Assembly: GCA_963169105.1 (NCBI GenBank)
Contig: OY720642.1
Location: 19,524,965 to 19,588,964, forward strand
Length of the DNA: 64,000 bases
Direction of reading: 5' to 3'
Source: Ceriagrion tenellum
Taxonomy: Eukaryota; Arthropoda; Insecta; Odonata; Coenagrionidae
How positions within the stretch are numbered: position 1 is the stretch's first letter; each line of letters opens with the position of its first letter. Shown piece after piece: positions 38,635 through 50,462 of the stretch. Position numbers and translations under genes: made by a program. Under the pieces are notes generated by a model. It was not told the origin of the DNA, made no database searches, and worked only from the letters and a program-made list of their open reading frames with translations.

Positions 38635-39277
38635 CGCAACGTAATACCGTGGAGAACACACGTACAAAACATGCGGCACAGCATTAAAGAGACTAGGATT
38701 TATCAAGCGTATAATAGGAAGGTCCTCGAATGAAAAAGTAAAAGAGGGATGCTACTTCGCTCTGGTTAGGCCACACCTAGAATACGCCGCGAGCATTACG
38801 GACCCTAGTAATAAAGATTTAACCAAAAAAATTAACAAAGTACAAAGAAAAGCAGCACGCTTCGTTAAAAACCGCCACGAACGAACATATAGTGTTACAC
38901 AACTGCTAGAGGGATTAAGGTGGGAGCCCCTAGAGACTCGGAGGCTGCACGCTAGGCTTAGGCTGCTTGAGATATTCAGAACTGGTGTGTTTCAGAGCGA
39001 TGCAGAGAATATTATCATGACGCCTCACTACATTTCTAGGTCTGACAGAAGCGATCAAATAAGAGAGATACACTGCCGAACAGATAGGTACAAAAACACG
39101 TTCTTTCCATGCGCAATAAGCAACCACAATAAAATCTGAAATCCACTAAATACACACCCATTTTACACGTCACCATAATACACTGCCTGAAACCTTACAT
39201 CTTTACATGGCTGGTGACCTAGCACCCCCTGCCACACGCCCATGCGGCGGCTCGCGGGGTAGTATGTAGATGTAGAA
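38635..39277 (+). mobile_element. LINE 3' end, well preserved and CpG-rich
   Basis: One frame reads LVRPHLEYAASI, KVQRKAARFVKNRHERTYSV, LLEGLRWEPLETRRLHARLR and ISRSDRSDQIREIHCRTDRY, the C-terminus of the family also seen at 8.3, 24 and 53 kb. The 3' end is CCCCCTGCCACACGCCCATG, then GCGGGGTAG and TGTAGATGTAG. Confidence 0.85.
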
Positions 39278-39319
39278 TACCAGCTGCACGTCTTGCAACT
39301 TTCCTCCATAACTCTTCTG

Positions 39320-39570
39320 TCTCTGAGCATTTATATTGTTGCGAAAACATTTACACAAAAAATTCCTCTAACGTTGGTGGCGTACCTGTAGTGTAGTACA
39401 TGTCAGTGAAGTTTCGCCTCTTGACAAGACGTACAAATGCATCGATAGTCGTAGTTACGTAACCTTCAATATGGTATTGTGTAATGCATCTTGGTGATAA
39501 CTTTCCCCCTGCCACACACCCCTGAGGTGGTTTGCAGGGTATTTTGTTGATGAAGATGAGTGGAGGGAAA
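39320..39570 (+). mobile_element. Related LINE 3' terminus
   Basis: Contains CCCCCTGCCACACACCCCTG, GGTGGTTTGCAGGGTA and GATGAAGATGAG (39508-39560), a diverged version of the terminus at 39225-39277. Only the 3' end is recognisable. Confidence 0.55.
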
Positions 39571-39724
39571 GCCCGTGTCAGAATTAGCCAATTATTTGAC
39601 AAAATATGCCTAACGCTCCACTGTTTACCGTCCAGTCTGATGATTGGGGTGCTTCACTGTTGGTGGACAGCGCTGAGATTCGACCGGGAGATCGGGATTC
39701 TACTGAAAATTCTTCTCCACTGTT

Positions 39725-39778
39725 GGTCTTCGAACCCGGACCATCGGGGTGGGAAGCCGGTTCTTTAGCCACCACAAA
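39725..39778 (-). repeat. tRNA-like promoter boxes, possible SINE head
   Basis: Minus strand: box A-like TGGCTAAAGAACCGG followed about 20 bp later by GGGTTCGAAGACC, a good box B. This is the arrangement of tRNA-derived SINEs. It lacks a foldable full tRNA, so it is not called a tRNA gene. Confidence 0.45.
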
Positions 39779-39779
39779 A

Positions 39780-42700
39780 CCCTAATGCTCATAGTGTTCT
39801 TTCAAATACCTGTGTGGATGAATAAATATCCGACGGAATTATTCATTACTTTTACCTCGAATGTATAGGACGATTTTTACCTTGTTTTGGAATTGTGGTG
39901 TTCATCTCATTTAAATGTTAATGTGCGGCCAACCACAACTCGTGTACGAAAAGGTTTGCCGTCAATTTATTTGTTTATTGATTCTGGGAATTGGGACGGA
40001 GAGGATTTCAATCCGCGCGGATTGTAAATGATTCAGACGTTGACAGGAGCTGATATATTTATTTTTGTGGATCCGATCCCTTCCCGGGTGCTTCGAGAGG
40101 AGGACCTCTAGGGCAACTCTCCGATCGTCGGATGTGACATTCAGATGACGCGGTCCTCTGAAATCTGTCAACGAAGCACTTCGTGATTTCGCGAGGAAAT
40201 ACGTGAAGGTGCGCGTTTTCATTAGACTTCTTTCTCAAATTCAGGAACAAATGCTATTTTACTGAACGGAATATATTTTTAGCATGTGAATTAATTCGTG
40301 TGGTTTCCCGAGTCAGCACAATGGGATAGGGAAGGGGCGATTGTTCACGTATCGACTTGCAGAGTTACATGTTTTTTGTGAGTGCTACCCGTCTGAGTTA
40401 AATGGAGTCCGCCAACATTCTGAACGCTTAAAAGTGATCTCTTTGTCGTTTGCCTCTCGCGAATTCCGCCAAAAGAATCTCAGATTGATTTGATTGGTAT
40501 TAGGACTCTTATCCATTTATACAGCCTTGTATATACGTGTACAGGGTGATGATTTCTTTCTCCTGCCCGTCGCGGCGTCCAAAGCAGTTTTCTACTTTAA
40601 CTCTGATTGTCTCCCGTCCGCGGGAGCTATGATGACTTGCAGAAAAACACTCAGGGATCGACATCGGCGAAATGGTGTAAAATATGGAAATCCTGGGGCC
40701 CCATCATATATATTTATTAAGCGTGCCTTCTATTTGCTAAACTTTTTAATGAAGGCCATAGCCTAGGGTCCTTGATCCTAATAATGACCCGGGATGCTTC
40801 GTAGCGCATGACTCTCAGGACAGCGTAGTAGGATGGGTGCCGGCCTCCTAGCAGCACTGGCTTTATAGTTGAAGTAGAACAAGTGCGGAGCGCAAGTATG
40901 CCCGGAAAATGATATCACAAGATGGCATTACTTGTGATTTAGTGAACTCGTAGCGTCTGTAAAACGGAACTTGGTCTTGTTTGGGGCAAGTACCAAACTA
41001 TGGTGGCTCAAACTGTTGAGTGGGTGAAGGTTGGTGAGGCGGCTAGAGAATTGGTCTCTCAACTCGAAAGGCTACTGAAATATTATATAGTATCATCGAA
41101 TTCACGAACAGCGTCTATTTTCACGTGATTAAAGTACAACGGTGATTAATTGATGACGCAGAAGTTCAGTGCTTGGAGCGTTTGGATTATGACCGGGGGT
41201 GTTGAACCGGATCCGTCGAAGTCTCTAGGGACTTGTCCCGGCTGAAGAACTAATCGCATTATCAATCATTTTAGGCGGCTTTCGCCTGGTTAAGTTCGTT
41301 TTTTTAATAGCAGTTGCAGTGAAGTGATGGTGCTATTCCATATCACACCCTATCACACCCTTGCTGTTCATAGGCGCCCATAGAATATTTTGCTTGAGAA
41401 ACGGGGGCATACCCCGGCAAATGTTGTAAATTTAAGGTCTCAGGAGTGAATTTTGGGGACGTCTTAGATGTATGAAAGTTATATTTATGTTGTTATATTT
41501 ATTTTCCCGGGAGGCTAGAGCCCCTACTGTCTCCCTTATGGTTGTCTTCTCTGCTGTTCTTACTTATTTGATGTTATAATATGTTAGTAACCACTTACTA
41601 GCCGTAAACAATAGGTATGACTGTAGCTCGGCGAAATCATGTGAATTACAGGCTTTAAAGACGGGAGAGAATCTCTTATTCCTCTCGTTTAGATTTACCA
41701 CCCGTATACTCTTTCATCCTTCCTGTCTAAGCATGAAGTCGCCATTGGCCAACCCCCCTCCCACAAAAGGTGCTTGACGTCATTTACATCTAAGCTCTCC
41801 GACTCGCTGTTAGAGCGTGCTGACGTGGGTTTCAGGTATTAGGCAGATCTTATGTGGAAGTGTTCGTCGAAAGAATGACTAAATAAAGGTTCATGCTTCT
41901 ATCTAAATCCTATTGATGCCTAAGTTCGCTTTTATTATGGTCGAGACTTGAGGAGGGATGAAAACCTTCACATTTCTTGGGGACACAGTTTGTGTGTCGT
42001 ATTTTACGAAATGTTCATCTCTGCCGATGGAATGGTATAATATAATTATCCTCCCGATATCGAAGGTAAAACCAGGCCCGCTGTACTTCTGAAAATTTCT
42101 GAACGGTCCTGGGGTTTATTCAAGAAATGCTAAAAATTATCTGACCTCAACTCTAGAGAGGTTTCGACGTCGTTATATCGAAAAATTTCTCGTAGTTTTC
42201 CAAAATTGAGATCTCATGAGGAAAAACAGCGAAAATGTCTGAAGCGAATTCTTCACACCATTCGCGAATACAGGAGAAGCACTCAGCCAGTGCGAATAAG
42301 TTCAAAATTTTGGTTAGAGCCATCCGTTTGGTTGGTAAACAACTATGAAGCTCTTCAAGTTACCTCCCACTCGTAACGAGTTTCCACATCATCCGCCAAG
42401 TCTAGGTTACATCGCTATGGAGGCTCTGGCGTTTGTGAGGCCCTTTCGGAGACTGGGGTGCGTGCTCAGATACTGCAGCACCTAGGACTTGGACTAACGA
42501 GCTGAAGTATTTGCTTTCTTGTGTTTGCCAAGCTCCATCTATTACGAAAGAAATTACTTACAAGATCATTCTTGAATTTTGGCGACATTCAGAAAGTCCT
42601 TCCGGAATAAGGCAAATTAGGATTAAAAAATCCTATGTATGATTGGGTAACGTTCCTGTTCCTACGCAAGCGATTATCATTGAAACTTAAGTATCGTGTG

Positions 42701-44480
42701 TATTAAGTGGGAGAAAATTTGCAATTCCATCGAAATAACCCTAAAAAGAATCTTCCTCTTTGGTATTGTCGTAGTTTGGGCGATGCTTGATCAAGTGAAC
42801 TATTTTAGAGCATTCAAAGTCAACGTTTGTCGACAGCAATACGGAACGGACTTTGATCTTCATTTCCGCCAGCCCTCCAATTTTTGAGCTTATGCTGTGA
42901 CGTAAATATTGCGTCACAGCGTTAGGAGAAAAAATGAACCGCACGTTCTCGAGCAGCGAATTGAAGCGAGTCGTTGAGTGTGTACTACTTCCTCTCTATA
43001 ATGCCCTTTCAACCAGACCGTTCCTTTGCCCGTTTTACCATGTGAGTTTTTCATAACCGAGTGTGATGCGTAGATAGGCCGACAAAATTACCAGATGCTC
43101 TGCAGAGGTTTGCTTTGGTGACCGCGCGAACGAATAAATGACTCTAGAAGAAATATTTCCATCGCTAATTTCTTGAAATTTATTCTCGCAGTTCAGATCC
43201 CACGTATGCTTATTTTACGTCTTCTTGTCAGCTTTCACTGTGGGCATGGACAACTATCGCTGCTAAAGCTTCTTCACATTTATCCATTTCTCCTTTGAAA
43301 TGTTATCTCTTATATGGGACAAAATATGTCTCGTGTGATCAGCGCATTCTATTCAAAACAATTACTTTCCATTTGTACTACCGCGTCATTCATTATGCTG
43401 ATGTGCCTATGCCAGGGTGAAAAATCCTTACTTTTGGAATGGTCCCATGAACCGCGCGGATTACTTTTCCGAATTAAACTATTCAAGCTCCCTCTCCCGC
43501 TGTGAATATTATATCTGTGTGAATAGTGCATGCGATGGATTGAATTTTTGAAAAATATTTATTCACAAGCATCTTTAAAAGCTGTTAGAATGCATAATAT
43601 AGAACAAACTGCGTAGATTTAATGGTTAATTTATGAAAGAAGCCTGCTTCATTCAGTAGTCTGCGTCACAATGTGCCTATTTTTTTGCCGGGTAATCCTT
43701 TCGGAGGAATGTTTCCCATGGTACTCCATCGGAGAATTTAGGTGGGGTGATTTCATTTAAATATCTGCGAACACTGTTGAGGAATACTTTATATGACTCT
43801 TCCACCAAGCTATGACAGAGCCCACGCTTTGAAGAAATGTACGAAACCCCAAACTCCCAGTTAGCATAAAAATTAACGGAAAGACCTTGTCATTTAGCGG
43901 TTAACCTTAACCAGATATAATAAAAATGGGCCTGAGTGTCTATGACTAAATGCAAGGTGGTTGAAGCGAATTTCGTTTATATATAGAGTTGCGTGAAACT
44001 TTACACTTGTAATAATACGTGTAGATAAAAGTGAGAAAAAAATGCATGCAATCGTTTAGGTTTCTTCGCAGTTGTATACTATTTTAACATGAAACCATAT
44101 GGTGCTTGGTATTCTATTCTGTATGCACATATTTTCCATAAACGCAAATTAATTTGTTTCATATTATTAAAATGGTTGACAACAAATATTAAGATATCAT
44201 ACCGAGTAAAAAACAGTTATTTACAAATGATTTTCACTAGAATTTCGGATTCCGCGCAGTACACCCACGTCATATTGATGCTTGTATTAGAACGAAATAT
44301 TTCAACTACAACTCTTGCTTCGTTTAAATTAACACATGCGAAGTTATTTATCCGTATAAACAGATTAACTTAAGTGAAGTGTGGTCCGAAAAGTTTTTTT
44401 GACTTACTTGAAAATTATTAAAATGTATGCTCAATTACTCACGATTATCGTTCCAGCCACCAATGTTAGAGTCGGAGAGT
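39780..44480. other. Intergenic, no recognisable gene
   Basis: CpG-normal sequence with short frames on both strands (e.g. 39962-40250 -, 40494-40766 +, 42696-42944, 44089-44373 +). None shows a domain, signal peptide or codon bias convincing enough to call. A small direct repeat (TATCACACCC twice) lies at 41341-41362. Confidence 0.4.
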
Positions 44481-44487
44481 TACTTAT

Positions 44488-44735
44488 CGCCCTGTTGCCA
44501 TTTTGCAATCACCGACTTGGGCTTAAGGAACCACTCATTGTTTAAGGTAGGCGTCAAATCGTCAAAAAACGCTTCAAACGCCACTTCTCTCCTTACGCAT
44601 CGATCGCAGAGTGTGTCCACAACGAAAATTTGCGATCGATTTGGAGTATTTTGTGTCGTCCTGTTGCCATTTTGTAACTCGCAGACTTTGGCGTGGGGAA
44701 AATGCTCATTGTTTACGGCACAAGCGTTGCAACGT
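44488..44735. repeat. Diverged direct repeat with GCGATCG motifs
   Basis: CCTGTTGCCATTTTGCAATC (44491) and CCTGTTGCCATTTTGTAACT (44661) begin two ~65-bp units that also share GCTCATTGTTTA-type sequence. Between them CATCGATCGCAGA (44599) and TTTGCGATCGAT (44629) form a near-palindromic pair. Confidence 0.55.
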
Positions 44736-45248
44736 TGAATGAAGAGATGCGCCATTCTAAAAATTACCATGGTATTTTACATCAGCCCCTGAAAATTACC
44801 GTAATTTTCGATAATATTCACCTCCGTCTCAGATATTTTTCATACCTATATATTCAAAATACATTATTTTGTCAAGTGTTCAGAATGTTACACTATCTTA
44901 ATTATAAATTAACGCACGTTAAACTCATTTGTGGAATATTTTTACTTTTGGAATGTATGTGGGGGCTATCATTTTTACAGTTTGATCGAAAATTTCTCAT
45001 ATCAACAAAAGAACGCCAAATTGCGTGTGTTTTGAGGTTCTATCCATGTCTAATACATTATTTTGAGCAATAGTAATAGTTTTTAGACGCAGTTAACCCC
45101 TTGCTATTTCTATTGGATTTGCTCTCAAATCCGGTAATAGCTATTAATTGCAGAAAATTCAACATTTCGGGTATTTTCGAAAAGTTCGGTATGAATGAAA
45201 TGAAATTTGGGTAATTTGTCCATCTCTAGTTGGTAGCTACTTCGATCG

Positions 45249-45443
45249 TTACCCATCGATCGCAGATGCCTTACCATCATCGTCGTCGTCATCGTCGTCA
45301 TCATCATGCTTTGCCTTTCCGCTTCCGTCGTCATCATTGTCATCATCGTCGTCATCGTCGGCGGCCGCCACGGGCTTCTTCGCCTTGCCCGCCTGGGCGC
45401 TCACGATGAGGAAGCCCATGAGGATCGCGAGCCACAGCCGCAT
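45249..45443 (-). CDS. Secreted poly-aspartate protein (or its first exon)
   Basis: A 64-residue frame opening with a textbook signal peptide (MRLWLAILMGFLIVSAQA, likely cleavage after AQA). A short basic stretch GKAKKP follows, then two Asp tracts (about 10 and 10 residues) split by GSGKAKH. The Asp codons mix GAT and GAC and the signal-peptide codons are GC-rich at third positions, which argues for coding constraint rather than mere triplet expansion. The ATG has A at -3. The stop is TAA at 45249-45251, but a strong donor GATG|GTAAGG at about 45270 makes it equally possible that this is exon 1 of a longer gene running left. A TATA box lies about 220 bp upstream. Family unknown; by composition it could bind calcium or other cations extracellularly. 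Confidence 0.6.
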   Translation of the reverse strand: MRLWLAILMGFLIVSAQAGKAKKPVAAADDDDDDDNDDDGSGKAKHDDDDDDDDDDGKASAIDG

Positions 45444-45538
45444 GTTTGCTCCTTTGTCTCAGCGGGGGTGCGAAAGACGAGATGCGTCGAGGGGAGGTGG
45501 CGAGACACAAAAAACTGCGGAGCGGCTGTGGAAGAAGC

Positions 45539-45563
45539 GGAGAGAGAGAGAGAGAGAGAGAAA
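45539..45563 (+). repeat. (GA)n microsatellite in the likely 5' UTR
   Basis: About twelve GA units; on the transcribed minus strand this is a (CT)n tract between the presumed start site and the ATG of the poly-Asp gene. Confidence 0.85.
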
Positions 45564-45662
45564 GAATGGTTTATTAGCGGGTGTGAAGGGGAGGGGAGAG
45601 GACATGACTAGTGGGGAGGGTGGAGGCCATATGCCCCCGCGTCCACACGCGCTGGTGGTTAA

Positions 45663-45669
45663 ATTTATA
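45663..45669 (-). promoter_or_regulatory. TATA box for the poly-Asp gene
   Basis: Minus strand reads TATAAAT, about 220 bp ahead of the ATG at 45443. Transcription would start near 45635. No clear initiator was seen, so the start site is a guess. Confidence 0.4.
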
Positions 45670-45719
45670 ATTAACTGTAATGCACATGCAGCTCCGCAAG
45701 GGAGGAGTTGAGGCCACAT

Positions 45720-48700
45720 CTCCTTGGGTCAAAATGCATGAAATCACGTCCTCTACACCCTCCAGAAATCACGAAGATTCATCTTGATAACAACTCGATT
45801 ACATTGGGCATTTGTTCGTCCAGCATATGGATACTTTTTACGACTACTGCGCTTCATCCACCAAAAATAAAGAAAGGTTATTTGTATGTTTAAGTAGACA
45901 CTTAGGCATGTTTGCCTCTTGCTCCAGCATCCCAAAGCTGCACTCTGACTTTAACGTAAGTAATAGGTCCCGGACTTGAAGAAGGACCCTAATTCTCGGT
46001 TATTAATTCCCAAGAAATTTTCGCTGCTCGTAAGTTTCCATTATGCTGTAAGATACGATGTCCCTCTTCGTCGAAAAAATTCTTTGCGCTGTTGAACGCG
46101 CCAAAAAATTGAAACTTATGCGGCACATGTTTGGTCGCTACGGTCAAGTCCTTCTCACGAAATTCAAACCTTAAAAATACTCGCGTCATCGACGTTGTAA
46201 TTTTTTCTGTGTTCTCCGCCCAATGCAATTTAAAAATCGTAAGCATAGGATTAATTTTACCGATGTAATTAAACAGGGGTTCATAGGTACTACAAGTTAA
46301 TACGACCTCTCTTTAACAATAGACACAACTTCTATCATTGTGAGGCATTGTGTACAGGCCGTAATTGTCTATTTAAGTATTGTGTGCAATCCGAGTATTA
46401 GAGATAAAGGCATAGGATGAATAGGGAAGTGGGGGAGAAGACTGAGAGGCGGAATAAATTGCTCTGTTTCTCGGAAAACGTCCAACACCGGTCCAGCTTT
46501 CGGATGGCGATATATTAATCCATCAAAAGCGGTCGGAGTTTTAATCGGGCGGATCGGAAAACATATATCCGTGTTAGGTTGAGCATGCAAATGCCAATGC
46601 AAAGTACTCTGAATGTGATACTTTGATTTACACTCGTTACAATTCCGTCAATTGCTTTGGATATATTTCAGTGCTCTCGAATTCGTCAATTTACCGCGGG
46701 AAATTTAATGGAATCTTCAGCTGGTACGATAGCATGCGAAATTCCCAGCAGAAGAAATCAATTACCTCTAGAGTGAGATTTGAAACCGAATCCACCGAAT
46801 ATACTTCGCTGCTGTGACTAATTTTTTAGTCCAGGACTGTCGCATTCCCCCAACTCACCCCCTTCTCCCCCCGTTCGCGGCGAAGGCAGGGAAATATTGA
46901 TATCCATGTGTTGAGATGGACTCGTTTTTACGAATTCTAAGTGCAGCGGAAGAAGCCAGGGGCGTTATACAACGGGGTCTATCGTTTCACCTAAATATCT
47001 TAAATTCACGATGCAAAAAAAGTAAATTACACACACAAGTGGCATCGGATCTGCTTTTGCCGAATCCTGGTGGAGTGCTTTCCAAATTAATTCGAATCGG
47101 AGCTGTCGCCTTTCCCACAGTATACGCTGCGCTTGTAACAAATATTGATGCTTTCGAGTTGAAGATTAATCATGCTTCTGCTCGTTCCTTGCGCTGTTGG
47201 AGTTGCCGTAAGCGGATTAACCCGCTGAGAAATATACATGTAATTACAATCATTCGCCTAGGCACTCCTAATTTGCGTCGAATGCTTTCCCAAATAAGCT
47301 ACCCATTCTTGATATCAATGACGCTTTAAGCCTGCACGTACAAGTTGGGATGTCCCTTCCTTCCCCCATTAATACAGCCGATAAAATTAGCTTTAACGGA
47401 TTTTATGATTGGGTTCACACTTGCCGAATATGACCCCCGTAATTTCGCGCAGAACCCGCGCTGACAATTGGCATTCATGTATATTTTAATGCATACTTTG
47501 TAACGTTCGCACCAACGTATGAATTTTACGGATGAAGTCCGACCGTCAGATATGTATTTTTTGCCTATTTCACCGTTCTTTCTAAAATAATTGGACCCTG
47601 TATCCGTTTTGTAAATTTGGGGCAACTTAGAAACACGTCTTAGATGCACCAATTATCACGGGACGTAATTAATGTCTTTTATCACCATGTCATGATATAT
47701 ATAGTAACTATCCCTATGTAAAAATGGAAGATATTTTGTGACCGCCGGCGATTTGATCGTCTTAGGCTAACCAACCTCTTAAAACTTCTGAGCCTCGGGT
47801 ACTTTAAACGGGTACTCGGTGTTTAGGTACTTACTTTTCTTACCCTATCAGTAATACCGTTGTGAAAATCATCGAGGGGAATATATAATTTTGACTCGTG
47901 TATTATATTCAGAATACAGCCTCACGTTATCCCGCGTTTATGAGCTCGGAAATCACTTGTACATAATGAAATCACCCTACCGCTTTTTTCTCTGTCTGTC
48001 TGTATATTCACGTGTTTATAGTTTTCCTCAGTTAAAAAGCAATGATGTCGGGCCGTAAATGAAGAGAAGACTTCTGTGATCATTCCGGGGTAATATGGCT
48101 GATCATACGAAAGGTACTCATCGGTAGTTTGACAAGTACTGAACTTATCCTTAAGTGTTTTATTTAATGAACTAGAGCAAGCATTTTCTACGCTTGCTTT
48201 TTTTACGGACATCGACATTGTTGAATCTAAATCGTCCTTTCGGCGCTTAAGTTTCGTTTGTATTGAACGGAAAAATATCTATAACAAGGCGGGAATATTT
48301 AATTAAATATTGCTAGTTGTGGGGTGAAATTTTCGAGTTGCGTTTCGACCGTGGGATGCTAATCTAAAAAGGTGTCCTTAAACGGAAAAAGATAGCGATG
48401 ATGTAAAAATGACAGTTACAACGTACGAGAGGGATTCGGCTCGAAGAAAAAACACATTCAAATGCTGGAGAAAGGGATGATTGGTTCACAAGTAGTGGCT
48501 GTACCCGCTATAAACCGCCGCTATATATTGCCGTGATTCGAAAAAAAAACGAATCACTCCGCGAAATCAGGCGTGAGATCAGTTAAACACAAAGCTTTCA
48601 TCGAAGCGGAGAATCCTAATCATTTCCATGTGCTTCGCGCCGTGGACTTAATTATAGAATTTAGTTCCTCTACCGATGTCTCCTCCTCGTTGGCTTCCAA

Positions 48701-49760
48701 ATTAGTTTCACGCAAACGCGATGACTAAATCGACCGTTTAATGGAATTTCTGAGTTATTGGTCCGCGGAGAGGGAAGGCAAAGTATTCGATAATACTCTG
48801 ATCATTTGTTTATTGTTTTATGCCGCGACTTTTTGCTACTCTAGTCAGTTTAGCACCTTTTGATTTTGCAGTTGACCGTCAAATCGCGGATTCGAACTGG
48901 GAACACGAAGGTGTGAGAAAAAAAGCGAACACTCACCGGCTCTTATTAAAATCCAAGTAGCTTTCTTGCGTGCTCGGAGCACCGGAAACAGACTGGTGGC
49001 TAATCTCAGTTCCCAGCTTTACATATCCACCCCAACACGCATGCGCCCGGGGGATGTTCCTTCATTGGATGCCGAGAATATATTTTTTTTGAAGGAGTAG
49101 GTCGCAACCAGGCGCGTTGCGCACACTCGTGGAGGAATTTATTTAATTTTCGCCTCCCCGCTTTTGTCACGACTATGATCCAAATGAATGCCTTGTGGCT
49201 TGAGGAATATCATTTTATTTTAAGATCATTCCTTCACGAATCGATATAGCACCATAAAAGCCGTCGGTTTGTATTTTTTGTAACTCATTACTTTAAGGTA
49301 GGTAATTAGATTGTCGAATGGACAGGTTTAAAATGACATTTTTTCTGCGAGCGTGAGTAGACTTAATAGCAACCGCAAATATTTAATAATTAGGTAGTTT
49401 GACAGGTAGCATGGCGAGGTAATCTTCACCTACTATTCAGCAGATACTTAGAGCACAAATCGTGTCCTTGTTTCTCATCTGTAATCCTCATATCTGTATC
49501 CTTGTATGCATTTGCATCGCCCATAGTAGTCCTAAAAATCCCTAACTCTTGGGATGTAGGACTCCTTTTGCGTATAGCGTGATGCATGTTTTGTGCAAAT
49601 TCACTCCCTGCGCTACTGATTTGATGTGGCTTGTAGGTTGCCAAGGTAATGATATATAATGGTAGGCCTTTTTGCGGCGATTTTTTAAAATTTTAGTCTC
49701 CCTAATATTGTCCCCCAAAGAGTCTGTCGTCATTTCTTGCTGTGGATTCTTCTCCCATCC
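45720..49760. other. Intergenic, no recognisable gene
   Basis: Frames at 45989-46246 (-), 46916-47329 (+), 47326-47652 (-) and 47922-48218 (-) match nothing known and lack supporting signals. On the minus strand at 48912-48896, CCAGTTCGAATCC resembles a tRNA box B without a convincing box A. Confidence 0.4.
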
Positions 49761-49764
49761 TGCC

Positions 49765-50145
49765 AGTACATACATACATACATACCAATCACGCCGTTCC
49801 CTTCAGGGGTAGGCACAGTCACAGAGTTTCACTCAAGAATTCATAATTGTACACCTAACTCTGTTTCAATAATTTCCTCCCTACTGACCTATCCTTGCAA
49901 ACCTCTTTTGCTTTATTTTCCCCCATTCTCTGCTTCATATACGCTCCGCTGTTTTTAAGACTCCTAATATTCCTCCTCCTAAGAATTTCCGCAACCACGA
50001 CAACCACAACTTTCTCGGCCTACCTCTACCTCTCGCACAATTCATTTCACTCTTATATATATATATATCTGCTTCGTTATTCGACTCATCCATCCTCTCA
50101 ACATGGCCAAACCAAATAAGCACACTCCTTTCGTGCATGTCCATT
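49765..50145 (-). mobile_element. LINE 3' end, antisense
   Basis: Minus-strand frame gives LIWFGHVERMDESNNEAD and ARGRGRPRKLWLSWLRKF, a standard LINE polymerase C-terminus. The 3' end reads AGGCACAGTC's complement and GGGAACGGCGTGATTGGTATG, then a (TATG)n tail. Inverse counterpart of 23190-23500. Confidence 0.75.
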
Positions 50146-50462
50146 ACAATCCTTCCAGTAATTTCCTTTATTCATGACTCGAAAGGGCGATCGCATAAAA
50201 CCGTATTAAAAGTCAGTTTCAAATCAAGAAAACCGTACCCGAACTGTGTGAGACTCTTTGATAAAAATAAAATAAAAATTGGAAGCATTTCAAAGCTGCG
50301 CTGAGGGGCGATTGCCAATTCTCCCAGCTTCCAAGAGTTTCCGCCGAAAGAATATTTCAATAAATGTTTGTCTTGAGATAAATACGAGAAGGAAGCGCGT
50401 GATGTTTGCGAGATAATGGAATGCCAAATTAAAATATGGACTCACTCAGGAGGGATCGTTTA

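Noticed and set aside
44480..44770. 96-codon minus ORF with Cys pairs (DRCVRRE)
   Set aside because: Falls on a diverged direct repeat, with the plus strand equally open.
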